NCBI RefSeq assembly: GCF_009177065.1
Contig: NZ_WEZF01000016.1
Location: forward strand, 1 to 64,000
Length of the DNA stretch: 64,000 nt
Source: Tautonia marina
GTDB taxonomy: Bacteria; Planctomycetota; Planctomycetia; Isosphaerales; Isosphaeraceae
Direction of reading: 5' to 3'
Within the stretch, counting starts at the first letter, position 1, and every line of letters begins with the position of its first letter. This document shows, piece after piece, positions 35,214 through 43,407 of the stretch. The notes under the pieces were generated by a model. It ran no database searches, was not told where the DNA came from, and worked only from the letters and a program-made list of their open reading frames with translations. The position numbers were made by a program, and so were the translations under genes.

Positions 35214-36242
35214 ATGGAGCTTGCGATCGCGGAACCGGAGCAGGGGATGCTCGGTCGATCGGTGCCGATGCCGAGCGTGCGGCAGGTCCGACGGCGGGGG
35301 CCCTTGTTGCGACCGGCTCGGGGAGGGGTGCAGGAGTCGGGGCTTTATGGATTCGACCTGACGGCCGGGTGCGCGATGGGGTGCGCGTTCTGCTTCGTGA
35401 AGGGGACGGTGCGCGATCCAGGGCCGGGGCGGTTGCTGTTCGATCCGGGGGTGGTTGAGGCGATCGGCCCGGCGATTGAGGCGCTCGACGTGCCGCCGAA
35501 ACGGGTGGTGTTGAGCCCGAGTAGTGATCCGCTGCCGCCGATCCGGGAGATTCGGTCGGCAACGCTCCGGATCATCGAGCAATTGCTTGAGCGGGGGATC
35601 GAGGTCGTTTTGATGACCCGAGGGCGTGTGACGCGGGACCTGGCGCGGTTGCTCGGGTCGGCTCCGGATCGGGTGCGGGTGGCGGTGGGTGTGACGACGC
35701 TCGGCCGATCCCTGAGCCGGGCGCTGGAGCCGATGGCCCCCCTGGGGCCTCGCCGGCTGAAGGGGATCGAATGCCTGATCGAGGCCGGGGTTCCGGTTGA
35801 GGCCCGGATTGAGCCGTTGATCCCCGGCCTGACCGAAACGAGGGAGAATCTCCGGCCGTTGCTCCGGGAACTGGGGAAAATCGGCGTCCGCGAGGCGATG
35901 GCGCACTACGCCTTCTTGCAACCGGCGGTGATCCCCTCACTTCGGGAGGCACTGACGCCGCTTGGTCATGCCGAGCGTCTGGTGGACCTTTACGAAGGGG
36001 GGCCGGTGTTTTCGGTCGGCGAGGCCGGAGCGACGAAGCACGTGCCGCTCGATGCGCGTCGGGAAGGCTTGGCGCGGGTCATTGCCTGGGGGGCCGAGTT
36101 CGGATTGATCGTGACGACGGGCTCTGCCCAGAATCCGGACCTGCCCCGGCTGGATGCCGCAACGCCCAGGGGAGAGGATTCTGGACCGAATCCTCGATCA
36201 CCTGAACGCAAGAAACCCATCCGAGAACCGGCCACGGTATAA
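35214..36242 (+). CDS. Radical SAM protein, spore-photoproduct-lyase/SplB-like group
   Basis: The protein has 342 residues from ATG 35214 (GGAGGGAGCGACG upstream); ATG-less extension to 35085 would cross the promoter. The iron-sulfur motif CAMGCAFC (C-x3-C-x2-C) binds the 4Fe-4S cluster that splits SAM. The SPSSDPLPPIREIRSATLRI segment and the GVTTLG strand are typical of the group related to SplB and to Rv2578c. The reaction is unknown; repair-like roles are known for relatives. The C-terminal 30 residues are proline- and charge-rich. It converges on aroA with only 11 bp between. Confidence 0.85.
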   Translation: MELAIAEPEQGMLGRSVPMPSVRQVRRRGPLLRPARGGVQESGLYGFDLTAGCAMGCAFCFVKGTVRDPGPGRLLFDPGVVEAIGPAIEALDVPPKRVVLSPSSDPLPPIREIRSATLRIIEQLLERGIEVVLMTRGRVTRDLARLLGSAPDRVRVAVGVTTLGRSLSRALEPMAPLGPRRLKGIECLIEAGVPVEARIEPLIPGLTETRENLRPLLRELGKIGVREAMAHYAFLQPAVIPSLREALTPLGHAERLVDLYEGGPVFSVGEAGATKHVPLDARREGLARVIAWGAEFGLIVTTGSAQNPDLPRLDAATPRGEDSGPNPRSPERKKPIREPATV

Positions 36243-36253
36243 CGCGCGGCCGG

Positions 36254-37540
36254 TCAGCCGAGGCGGGCCAGATCATCCCAGAAGCCTGGGTAGGTCTTGG
36301 CCACGCAACCGGGGTCGAGGATCGTCACCCCCTTGGCCTTCAGGCCGACGAGGGCGAAGGACATGGCCATCCGGTGGTCGTCGTAGGTCTGGATGCGGGC
36401 GGGGGTGATGGTTGACGGTGGGAAGATCATCAGGCCGTCGGGCTGCTCGTCCACCTCGGCACCGAGCTTGCGCAGTTCGGCGGCGAGGGCGGCGATGCGG
36501 TCGGTTTCCTTGTGCCGGATGTGGGCGATGTTGCGGATCCGGGTCGGCCCGTCGGCGAAGAGGGCGACGGCGGCGAGGGTCATCACCGTGTCGCTGATGG
36601 CGTTCATGTCCACGTCGATCCCGACGAGCGGCGCGTTGCCGGTGACGGTGATCGACGACTTCGACCGCTCGACGGTGCAGCCCATGTGCTCCAGGAGGTC
36701 GACGAAGCCGACGTCCCCCTGGATGCTCTCGGTCCCGAGCCCCTCGACGGTGATCGACCCGCCGGTGATCGCCGCCGCGGCGAAGAAGTAGCTGGCGGCC
36801 GAGGCGTCGGGCTCGATCGCGTAGGATCGGGCCGAGTAGGGGGCCGGCTCGACGTTGAACCGCTTGAAGTCGCGGTTGCTGATCCGACGACCGAATGCGG
36901 CCATCACCTCCATCGTCATGGCGATGTACGGCTTCGAGACGAGCGTGCCCATCACCTCCACCGTCGTCGGCCCCTTGGCGCAGGGCAGGGCCATCAGCAG
37001 GCCGCTGAGGAACTGGCTCGACACGTCCCCCCGGACCTCGGCATAGCCGCCGTCGAGCCCGTCGGCCTGGACGATCACGGGCGGGCAACCGTTGTCGAAC
37101 TCGCTCCGGGCATCGGCCCCGAGGCGGTTGAGCGCCAGCAGCAAATCGGCCACCGGACGCTCGCGCATCCGGGGGACGCCATCGAGCCGGTACGTCCCCC
37201 GGGTCACGCAGACCATTGCCGTCAGGAACCGCAAGGTCGTCCCCGAGTTCCCGACGAACAGATCGGCCGATTCGGCCGGCAGGTGCCGCCCCCGGCCTTC
37301 GATGACGATCGTGGCCGAGGCGGGATCGTGCTCGACGCTCAGGCCCAGTCGGCGAAGGCTCTCGATCATCACCCGCGTGTCGTCGCTGTCGAGGGCGCCG
37401 GTCAGGGTGCTCCGGCCTCGGGCCAGCCCGGCGACCACGAGCGCCCGATTCGTCAGGCTTTTCGACCCCGGCACCCGGACGGTTGCCTTCGGGGGGGAGG
37501 GCAGGGGGGTGACGGTCACTTCGGCGGGGTAGTCCGGCAT
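36254..37540 (-). CDS. aroA: 3-phosphoshikimate 1-carboxyvinyltransferase
   Basis: The enzyme has 428 residues and makes EPSP from shikimate-3-phosphate and PEP in the shikimate pathway. Motifs include VPGSKSLTNRAL, GNSGTTLRFL, DGVPRMRERPV, RHKETDRIAAL, and DDHRMAMSFAL with the final CVAKTYPGFWDDL. All expected substrate-binding lysines and arginines of the family are present. Length is standard. It stands alone on the leftward strand and converges with the radical SAM gene. Confidence 0.95.
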   Translation of the reverse strand: MPDYPAEVTVTPLPSPPKATVRVPGSKSLTNRALVVAGLARGRSTLTGALDSDDTRVMIESLRRLGLSVEHDPASATIVIEGRGRHLPAESADLFVGNSGTTLRFLTAMVCVTRGTYRLDGVPRMRERPVADLLLALNRLGADARSEFDNGCPPVIVQADGLDGGYAEVRGDVSSQFLSGLLMALPCAKGPTTVEVMGTLVSKPYIAMTMEVMAAFGRRISNRDFKRFNVEPAPYSARSYAIEPDASAASYFFAAAAITGGSITVEGLGTESIQGDVGFVDLLEHMGCTVERSKSSITVTGNAPLVGIDVDMNAISDTVMTLAAVALFADGPTRIRNIAHIRHKETDRIAALAAELRKLGAEVDEQPDGLMIFPPSTITPARIQTYDDHRMAMSFALVGLKAKGVTILDPGCVAKTYPGFWDDLARLG

Positions 37541-37766
37541 GGGAGGGGGCTCGGGCGGTCGGTGCTCTTGCGATCGGGTCGTGACGATGCCGGCGGGCTA
37601 CCGGCTTCCTCCCCATCATACCTCAGACCCGCCCCCACCGCGGCGCCTGCTCCGGAGACCTGCCCCTGTTCTTGAGAAGGATAATTGAGTTCCTCAGAGG
37701 CGACCCAGTCCATATGGCGTTAATCATGTCTCTCCTGTCCCGTCATCAGAGGTTTTCGGCGTGTGG
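37541..37766. other. Spacer between aroA and the DUF2262-like gene
   Basis: 226 bp with no gene seen. GC falls toward 37690-37766, in keeping with the AT-richer gene that follows. Confidence 0.4.
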
Positions 37767-38225
37767 TCAGCCCCAGAGTTGAGGTTCATCAATGAAATGC
37801 TCGCCCCTTCCTCTCACGGACAATACGATCGCGTGACCGCCGAAAAGCCCAGCGTCGTTGTAGTAGAGCGTAGCAACTCGATCTTCCAGAATGCTGACCC
37901 CTGACATGCTAATGGCTTCTTGAAATCCCTCTTTTGTGATCACTTCGTCGATTTCCTCGTCGTACCAACCACTTTTCCAGCCCTCGAACATATGATCTGC
38001 AATAAAGGCTCGAATGGAAGGTTCGTTGATCACAATCCAACTGACACAATCCCGGATTTCCGTTAAGCCCTGATGTTCCAAAGGTAGACGGCTGTCCTCA
38101 GGGGTAATGCCAACTCGGACTGACTTTCCGCTCGGAACGGTGAACGCAAAGACCCATTCTCCACGGACGGCATCCCATCTCAGCCTCCCCAGGACAGGAT
38201 CATCGATAGCCTCGTGCTCGGACAT
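37767..38225 (-). CDS. DUF2262-like protein
   Basis: The protein has 152 residues from ATG 38225. The start DDPVLGRLRWD and the end NDAGLFGGHAIVLSVRGRG with FDEPQLWG-like IDEPQLWG match the layout I know for DUF2262 proteins. It is acidic and soluble. Its base composition is clearly more A/T-rich than that of its neighbours, which suggests transfer. DUF2262 proteins are of unknown function and often occur as isolated genes in variable regions, sometimes among immunity-type genes. Confidence 0.75.
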   Translation of the reverse strand: MSEHEAIDDPVLGRLRWDAVRGEWVFAFTVPSGKSVRVGITPEDSRLPLEHQGLTEIRDCVSWIVINEPSIRAFIADHMFEGWKSGWYDEEIDEVITKEGFQEAISMSGVSILEDRVATLYYNDAGLFGGHAIVLSVRGRGEHFIDEPQLWG

Positions 38226-38330
38226 CGGATGCCCTCTCTGATTTAAGAGGTGTCGAAGGTCAGATCGGGTGCGGACCGAAAGTCATCAATTGCCGAGCAC
38301 GGCTTGCCTTTGGCTGAAACCTTTGCGTCA

Positions 38331-38648
38331 TTAGCGCTTCGTCGAAGAGGTGGAAGGCAGAGTAGCCGCCAGGCGATTGCGAACCTCGTCCGGCGTCAAT
38401 CCGGAGATCAAGAACCGCTTCTGGCGGCTCGTCGGGCCGGACAGAAGGACAATTGCGGACGGCTTGCAACCAACCACCTCGGCCAGCAAGGTCGCCAGGG
38501 CAGCATTCGCCTTGCCCTTATCCGGAGGGGCGGAGACGGCGAGGCGGAGGGCACCGTTGCGCTCGCCGAGGACGCCGGGACGCTTCGCGCCGGGCTGGGC
38601 GACGACGGGGATGACGGTGCCATCGGCGTGGGCCGTCAGGGTGATCAC
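38331..38648 (-). CDS. yggU: DUF167 family protein (YggU-like)
   Basis: The protein has 105 residues, starting at GTG 38648 inside the yggS stop (GTGATCAC is shared; 4-bp overlap). The DUF167 pattern is VQPGAKRPGVLG-like (VAQPGAKRPGVLGERN), ALRLAVSAPPDKGKANAAL and LLSGPTSRQKRFLISGL. The function is unknown. In many bacteria the gene sits next to yggS, as here; yggT is absent. A longer frame to 38957 exists but has no family features and overlaps yggS. Confidence 0.9.
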   Translation of the reverse strand: MITLTAHADGTVIPVVAQPGAKRPGVLGERNGALRLAVSAPPDKGKANAALATLLAEVVGCKPSAIVLLSGPTSRQKRFLISGLTPDEVRNRLAATLPSTSSTKR

Positions 38649-39331
38649 GGCGCGTCGAGCCCCTCGAACAGGGCCGAGCCGACGCGGACGAGCGTGGCCC
38701 CTTCCTCGATGCCGGCCTCGAAGTCGCCGGACATGCCCATCGAAAGCTCGGGGAGGTCGAGGCCGGTGCGTGAGCGCATCTGGTCGCGCAGGTCGCGGAG
38801 CAGGGCGAAGGTGGGGCGGGCCTCCTCGTTGGTCGTGTCGTAGCCGGCCATCGTCATCAGGCCGACGATCGGGACGCGAGCACAGGAGGCGATGGCCTCG
38901 GCCTCGGCGAGCATCGCCTCGGGAGACCAGCCGTGCTTGGCCTCCTCGCCCGAGCAATTGGCCTGGAGCAGGACGGCGGGGGGAGACTCTAGGGCGTCGA
39001 TCAGGCGGAGCAGCTTGAGCGAGTCGACGCTGTGGATCAGGTGGACCATCGCCGCGGTGCGCTTGGCCTTGTTCGTTTGCAGGTGGCCGATCAGGTGCCA
39101 GCGGACGGGCTGATCGGCCAGCGCCTCGACCTTCTTCCAGAGCTCCTGGGGGAAGTTCTCGCCCAGGTCGAGCTGCCCGTGGGCGATGAGCGGCAGGATC
39201 CGCTCGGGCGGGTTCTTCTTCGTGACCGCGACCAGCCGGACGGCATCGGGGGCGCGGCCCGATCGGCGGGCGGCCTCGGCGATCCGACCGCGGACGCGGT
39301 CCAGGTTCTCTCGAATGCGATCCTCAATCAT
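38645..39331 (-). CDS. yggS: YggS family PLP homeostasis protein
   Basis: The protein has 228 residues from ATG 39331. It is a PLP-binding barrel protein; the lysine is in VRLVAVTKKNPPERI. GHLQTNKAKR, SVDSLKLLRLID, EEAKHGW and SMGMSGDFEAGIEEGATLVRVGSALFE are the family motifs, the last near the C terminus. It keeps free PLP low by carrying it and is not an amino-acid racemase. It is the first gene of the pair with DUF167, with a 4-bp overlap. Confidence 0.95.
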   Translation of the reverse strand: MIEDRIRENLDRVRGRIAEAARRSGRAPDAVRLVAVTKKNPPERILPLIAHGQLDLGENFPQELWKKVEALADQPVRWHLIGHLQTNKAKRTAAMVHLIHSVDSLKLLRLIDALESPPAVLLQANCSGEEAKHGWSPEAMLAEAEAIASCARVPIVGLMTMAGYDTTNEEARPTFALLRDLRDQMRSRTGLDLPELSMGMSGDFEAGIEEGATLVRVGSALFEGLDAP

Positions 39332-39904
39332 GCTCCCAGTGTACCGAGGGGACGTCGTCCGACAAGCGGTCAATCCGGTGGTGCCTCCCCACAGGAAACG
39401 GCCGCCGAATCCAGAGGCAAGACTGCGCGCGAAGCGTGCATTTCGGAGCACAAGCCAAGGAGAGCCCCGAAGGATGGAGGAACCGAGGGCAACTCTCGGT
39501 CGAATTTTTTTCCGATCGCAAGTGGTTGAGCCAACGAGCTTAGCGCATCACGGAGCGGGGAAGCCCAATGCGATGGCGGGTCACGCGCGCCGCTTTGGCA
39601 CTCAGGTTGCTTTCTCTTTTCCACATCAAAGGCACGAGCCAACGCGGAATGCATCGGGCTTGTGAGTCCTTCTCATTGACAAGCAATCACCCCACCCCTT
39701 GGCGACGACCGGCTTCGATCGGTCAACCGCCAAAGGGCGAGCGGGTTGCCTCGCACGACCCCCCCGCTCGCCCTGTCTTACACCGATTCTTCCCTGGAAG
39801 CGCATGAAACGCTCGGGGAGAGTCACCAACCTGAGCTGGTCGGGGTCTCCCTCCTTGAGCTATGGGAGAGGTGGTTCGAGGAGGCGAACCCCGGCCGGCT
39901 TATT
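39332..39904. ncRNA. Possible structured RNA upstream of a bidirectional terminator
   Basis: No credible gene lies in this 570 bp. From 39780 to 39904 there are several stems: GGTTCG/CGAACC around 39871-39888, ACCA/TGGT near 39827-39842, and GGGGAGA/TCTCCC near 39816-39853. A strong bidirectional terminator follows at 39905-39955. This could be a rightward small RNA, but I recognise no family and it does not fold as a tRNA. The evidence is weak. Confidence 0.25.
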
Positions 39905-39955
39905 CAAAACGGCCCGATTGATCGGACTTCGGTCCTTTCGATCGGGCCGTTTTTG
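39905..39955. terminator. Strong bidirectional rho-independent terminator
   Basis: CAAAACGGCCCGATTGA and TCGATCGGGCCGTTTTTG pair almost perfectly, with a loop around TCGGACTTCGGTCC (itself able to pair). The rightward transcript ends in TTTTTG and the leftward one in TTTTGAATA. It lies 58 bases downstream of the leftward metallophosphoesterase gene. Confidence 0.85.
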
Positions 39956-40012
39956 ATTGTTCAGGGGGCGATTCGTTTCCGCCCTGGTTCCCCGGCTCAA
40001 CACCCAGGCGGA

Positions 40013-40882
40013 TCATCCCGAGGCCAGGTCGATCAGCCGGACGCCGTCCTTGAGGGAATCGACCGTGACCGGCTCGGTCGCAGGAAAGAGGCAGTAGGCC
40101 GGATAGGGGCCGGTGCCGTCGATGATGAGCTGGCGGTGGTTGGCCACGCGGAAGCTGTCGTCGCAGGGCTGGTGCCCGGTGATGAAGCAGTCGGCATCGA
40201 CCAAGGCGGCGAAGCGGTCGGCCGTCTCGGGGCGGTCGTCGCGTCCCCAGGTCATTGCATACACGGCCCCGCCGCGCTGCATGGAGGAGGGGGGCCAGAC
40301 GCCCGTATGCAAGGGTTCGAGGTCGAGATCGTCGAGCATCTTGCCGTCGGGCAGGGTGTGGCAGAGCATCACCCGGTTCGGGCATCGGACGGCCAGCGGG
40401 AGGGAGCGAAAGAGGTCGTGGTAGGCCTCGATGATGGTGTCGGCCATCGGGCCGTAGGCCGTCTCGACCCCGGCCCGGAACAGGGCATTGAGCGCCACGC
40501 CGTTCTTGGCAATCGGTCGGTTGGTCAGTTCCGAGAGTTCGTGATTGCCCAAAATCAGGTGCACGCGCTCAGGAAACTGGCACTTGAGGGCCGCGACCAG
40601 ATCGACCAGTTGATGCGACCGGTCTCCCCCCTCGTCCGGGTAGAAGCTGTCGCCGTGCACGAGTTCTTGCAGGACGAGATGGCGCTTCGGGTGGGTCTTC
40701 AGATCGGCGACGGCCAGGACCTTGCGGAAGGCGATCAGGTTGCCGTGCAGATCGCCGACGACCATGACGTCATCGACCGACTCGGGAGGGATCGCCACCA
40801 CGCTCCCGACCCTGCCGGGAGTGGCCCGAGAGAGCATTGCCGCGCGGCGGATCAAGGGAAGAACGCGTTGCGGGTCGGGCAT
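40013..40882 (-). CDS. Metallophosphoesterase (calcineurin-like)
   Basis: The protein has 289 residues from ATG 40882; the longer frame to 41008 runs into repeats. The metal-binding motifs are VVGDLHGN, the GD in LVHGDSFYPDEGG, ILGNHELSE, the later CHTLPDGKML and FITGHQP. This is the standard two-metal active site. It is cytoplasmic with no signal peptide. The substrate is unknown; relatives hydrolyse phosphodiesters, phosphoproteins or nucleotides. It ends just before the terminator at 39905-39955. Confidence 0.9.
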   Translation of the reverse strand: MPDPQRVLPLIRRAAMLSRATPGRVGSVVAIPPESVDDVMVVGDLHGNLIAFRKVLAVADLKTHPKRHLVLQELVHGDSFYPDEGGDRSHQLVDLVAALKCQFPERVHLILGNHELSELTNRPIAKNGVALNALFRAGVETAYGPMADTIIEAYHDLFRSLPLAVRCPNRVMLCHTLPDGKMLDDLDLEPLHTGVWPPSSMQRGGAVYAMTWGRDDRPETADRFAALVDADCFITGHQPCDDSFRVANHRQLIIDGTGPYPAYCLFPATEPVTVDSLKDGVRLIDLASG

Positions 40883-40976
40883 CAGATCGACTCGGTCGTG
40901 CCGGTGGGGGGTGAGGGTTCGGTGCGAAGGGGAAGGGCCGTTCGTCGGCCATCGATGGCGAAAGGTCCCTGAGCCC

Positions 40977-41168
40977 CCTCCCCCGCACACGCGGGAGCCG
41001 GTGGCCAAAGGCCGGATGAAGAAGGTTCCTGAACGAACGCCACGCCTTGCGATCTGGCCGAAGACCCCTCACCCCGGCCCTCTCCCCGCGAGCGGGGAGA
41101 GGGAGGCAGATTCAACCCTTGCCCCCGCAAGCGGGGGAGAAGGTGGTCGAAGGCCGGATGAGGGGGGC
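40977..41168. repeat. Cluster of dispersed hairpin repeats
   Basis: Three units: 40977-41020 (CCCGCACACGCGGG, then GGCCAAAGGCCGGATGA), 41065-41106 (CTCTCCCCGCGAGCGGGGAGAG), and 41117-41166 (CCCCCGCAAGCGGGGG, then GTCGAAGGCCGGATGAGGGG). The first and third share the GGxCxAAGGCCGGATGA end in the same orientation. This kind of hairpin string occurs between genes in many high-GC bacteria. It separates the ABC-F gene end from the metallophosphoesterase start on the leftward strand. Confidence 0.75.
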
Positions 41169-41208
41169 CGAGGCGTGATCGAACCAAGACGAACAAGCGG
41201 AAACCGTT

Positions 41209-43146
41209 CTAGCTATTATACTCCAGGGCCTCTTCCCAGTGCTCGTAAAGGGCCTTGATCGATTCGGCCAGCTCGTCGTAACGTTCCTGAGCGGCCCGAG
41301 CGCGATCGGCGTCTTTCCAGGTTTCGGAAAGGCCGAGGGCGTGTTCGAGTTCGCCCATCTCGGCCTCGACCTCGGCGATCTCGCGCTCGATGTCGGCGGC
41401 CTTGCGATAGGGGTACTTTTTCTTTTTCTTTCCCTTCGGAGGGGTGTCGGCCGATCGAGTCGCCGTGGAGGAGCCGCCCCCTTTGGCTGAGCCATTGCGG
41501 TCGTCGGCGGCGCGCTGACGGGCGGCGAGGGTCTCGGCCTCCTGATCGAGCATCCGGCGGTAGACCTCGTAATCCCCCTCGACCACCCGGGCGCGGCCGC
41601 CATCGACCACGATGAGCCGGTCGGCCACCTGGTTGAGAAAATAGCGGTCGTGGCTGACGACGAGGACAGTTCCTTCGAACTCCCGGATCGTCCGCTCCAG
41701 GGCGTCGCACGACCAGATGTCGAGGTGGTTTGTCGGCTCGTCCATCACCAGCAGGTTCGCCCCCGTGGCCGCCAGTCGGGCCAGGGCGGCCTTGCCCTTC
41801 TCGCCGCCGGAGAGCTTGCCGACGGTTTGCAAGGCCAGGTCTCCTGAGAGGCCGAACTTGCCGAGCAGGTCGCGGACATCCTGCATGACCCAGGATGGGT
41901 CATCATCGGGCCAGACAGCGCGGAGGACGGGGGTGTCGGCCGGAAGGGATTCGAGCCCCTGGTCGTAGTAGCCGACCGTGACCTTGTGGCCGAGCTTGAC
42001 CTCCCCTTCGTCGGGCTTGATGCGGCCGATGAGGGTCTTGATGAGCGTGGACTTGCCCGCGCCGTTCGGCCCCATGATGGCGACACACTGGCCGCGCTGG
42101 ACCTGGAGGTTCAAGTGGCTGAACAAGGGTTTGTCGTATGACTTACCCAGGTCCTTGGCCTCGATCACCACGTCTCCGGAGCGGACGACCTCATCGAAGC
42201 CCATCGGTGGGCCGGTGATGTTCCGCATCAGCTCGATATCTTCCGACATGACCCGTTCGAGCTTCTTCGCCTTGTCCTTGGCCTGGGTGGCCCGGGTGCC
42301 GGCGGAGAACTTGTCGATGAATTTCTGGAGGTGGGCGGCCTGCTCGGCCTGCTTCTCGGCGCGTCGTTCAAGGATCTTGGCCCGTTCCTCGCGGAGTTTC
42401 CAGTACTGGGAATAATTGCCGGGATAGGCGTCGACCCGCCCCTGGAACAGTTCCCAGATCTTCGTCACGGTCGCGTCGAGGAAGTAGCGGTCGTGGCTGA
42501 CGATCACCATGCCGGTCGGCTGCCTCGACAGGTAGGCTTCGAGCCAGGAGACGGTGGCCACGTCGAGGTGGTTCGTCGGCTCGTCCAGAAGCATCAAATC
42601 GGGGCTTTCGAGCAGGAGCCGGGCCAGCATCAATCGCGATTGCTGCCCCCCGGAGAAGGTGCCGGCGGGGCGATGGAACTCCTCTGTTTTGAATCCAAGG
42701 CCGGAGACGATCTCCTCGACCCGGTGCTCGATGGCGTAGGCGTCCTGGTGTTCGAGCTGGTCCTGCAAATCGGTGTAGCGTCGGGACGCACGTTCGCGGT
42801 CGGCGTCGTCGTCAGCCTCGGCCATCTCTCGGGCGGCTTCTTCGAGTTCGTCCTGCAGTTCGAGCAAGGAGGCAAGGCCGGATCGGGCCACCTCGAACAG
42901 GGTTTTGTTCGGGTCGAAGTCGGGCTGTTGCTTCAGAAGGCTGACACGGATGCCTTGCCTGATGTTCAAACGGCCCATGTCGGGCTGATCAATGCCGGCG
43001 AGCAGGCGCATGAGGGTGGTCTTGCCCGCGCCGTTCGGCCCGACCAGGCCGATCCGCTCTCCGGCCCGGATTTCGAACGCAAGATCGGTGAAGATCGGGT
43101 CGCCGGTGTACTGGCGGCCGAGTCCGGAGGCGGAAGCGAGGATCAT
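41209..43146 (-). CDS. ABC-F family ATPase (Uup/EttA-like)
   Basis: The protein has 645 residues with two ATP-binding cassettes and no membrane domain. The first has GPNGAGKTTLMRLLAG, the signature FSGGQQSRLMLARLL and LMLLDEPTNHLD. The second has GPNGAGKSTLIKTLIG, LSGGEKGKAALARL and LLVMDEPTNHLD. The linker helices are long and charged. The C-terminal charged coil (DIEREIAEVEAEMGELEHAL) is like the Uup tail. ABC-F proteins act on the ribosome. The start overlaps the stop of the DUF4058 remnant (TCATGATC). Confidence 0.93.
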   Translation of the reverse strand: MILASASGLGRQYTGDPIFTDLAFEIRAGERIGLVGPNGAGKTTLMRLLAGIDQPDMGRLNIRQGIRVSLLKQQPDFDPNKTLFEVARSGLASLLELQDELEEAAREMAEADDDADRERASRRYTDLQDQLEHQDAYAIEHRVEEIVSGLGFKTEEFHRPAGTFSGGQQSRLMLARLLLESPDLMLLDEPTNHLDVATVSWLEAYLSRQPTGMVIVSHDRYFLDATVTKIWELFQGRVDAYPGNYSQYWKLREERAKILERRAEKQAEQAAHLQKFIDKFSAGTRATQAKDKAKKLERVMSEDIELMRNITGPPMGFDEVVRSGDVVIEAKDLGKSYDKPLFSHLNLQVQRGQCVAIMGPNGAGKSTLIKTLIGRIKPDEGEVKLGHKVTVGYYDQGLESLPADTPVLRAVWPDDDPSWVMQDVRDLLGKFGLSGDLALQTVGKLSGGEKGKAALARLAATGANLLVMDEPTNHLDIWSCDALERTIREFEGTVLVVSHDRYFLNQVADRLIVVDGGRARVVEGDYEVYRRMLDQEAETLAARQRAADDRNGSAKGGGSSTATRSADTPPKGKKKKKYPYRKAADIEREIAEVEAEMGELEHALGLSETWKDADRARAAQERYDELAESIKALYEHWEEALEYNS

Positions 43147-43349
43147 GAGTGGTCCGGGGGGGCAGGAGCGTTTGGGGTCGGTTCGGCTGTCGGCTGGGGG
43201 ACGATCGCGGCGGCCCAGGCGGCGTCTTCGGGGCCGAGGGGGGGCTCGGGGCGGCCGTCGTAGATGTCGTAATGGTATCCGGCCGCGTCATAAATGCGAT
43301 GCAAGATTCGCTGGAGGTCGAGCCGGGCGTCGGGATCAGGGGGCCGCGA
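43143..43349 (-). pseudogene. C-terminal remnant of a DUF4058 gene
   Basis: Read leftward, from just inside a TGA at 43352-43350 to a TGA at 43145-43143, the frame has no ATG and gives RPPDPDARLDLQRILHRIYD, then AAGYHYDIYDGRPEPPLGPE and DAAWAAAIV. This is the C-terminal part of DUF4058 proteins (PPDPDVPLDLQ... YDRA-Y...YR-PPPPLSPEDAAW). The upstream part that would encode the ~200-residue core is missing: the frame is stopped immediately before RPPDPD and the sequence beyond is unrelated. It lies between uvrC and the ABC-F gene. Confidence 0.75.
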
Positions 43350-43407
43350 TCAAACGGTCAAGTCGAGCAGATTGGCCCTAGGTGTTGAGTCCGCAGGGCA
43401 AGGGACC

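Noticed and set aside
39860-39900. A tRNA-like stretch with GGTTCGAGG
   Set aside because: No acceptor stem, anticodon arm or correct spacing can be drawn. It is only a local stem.
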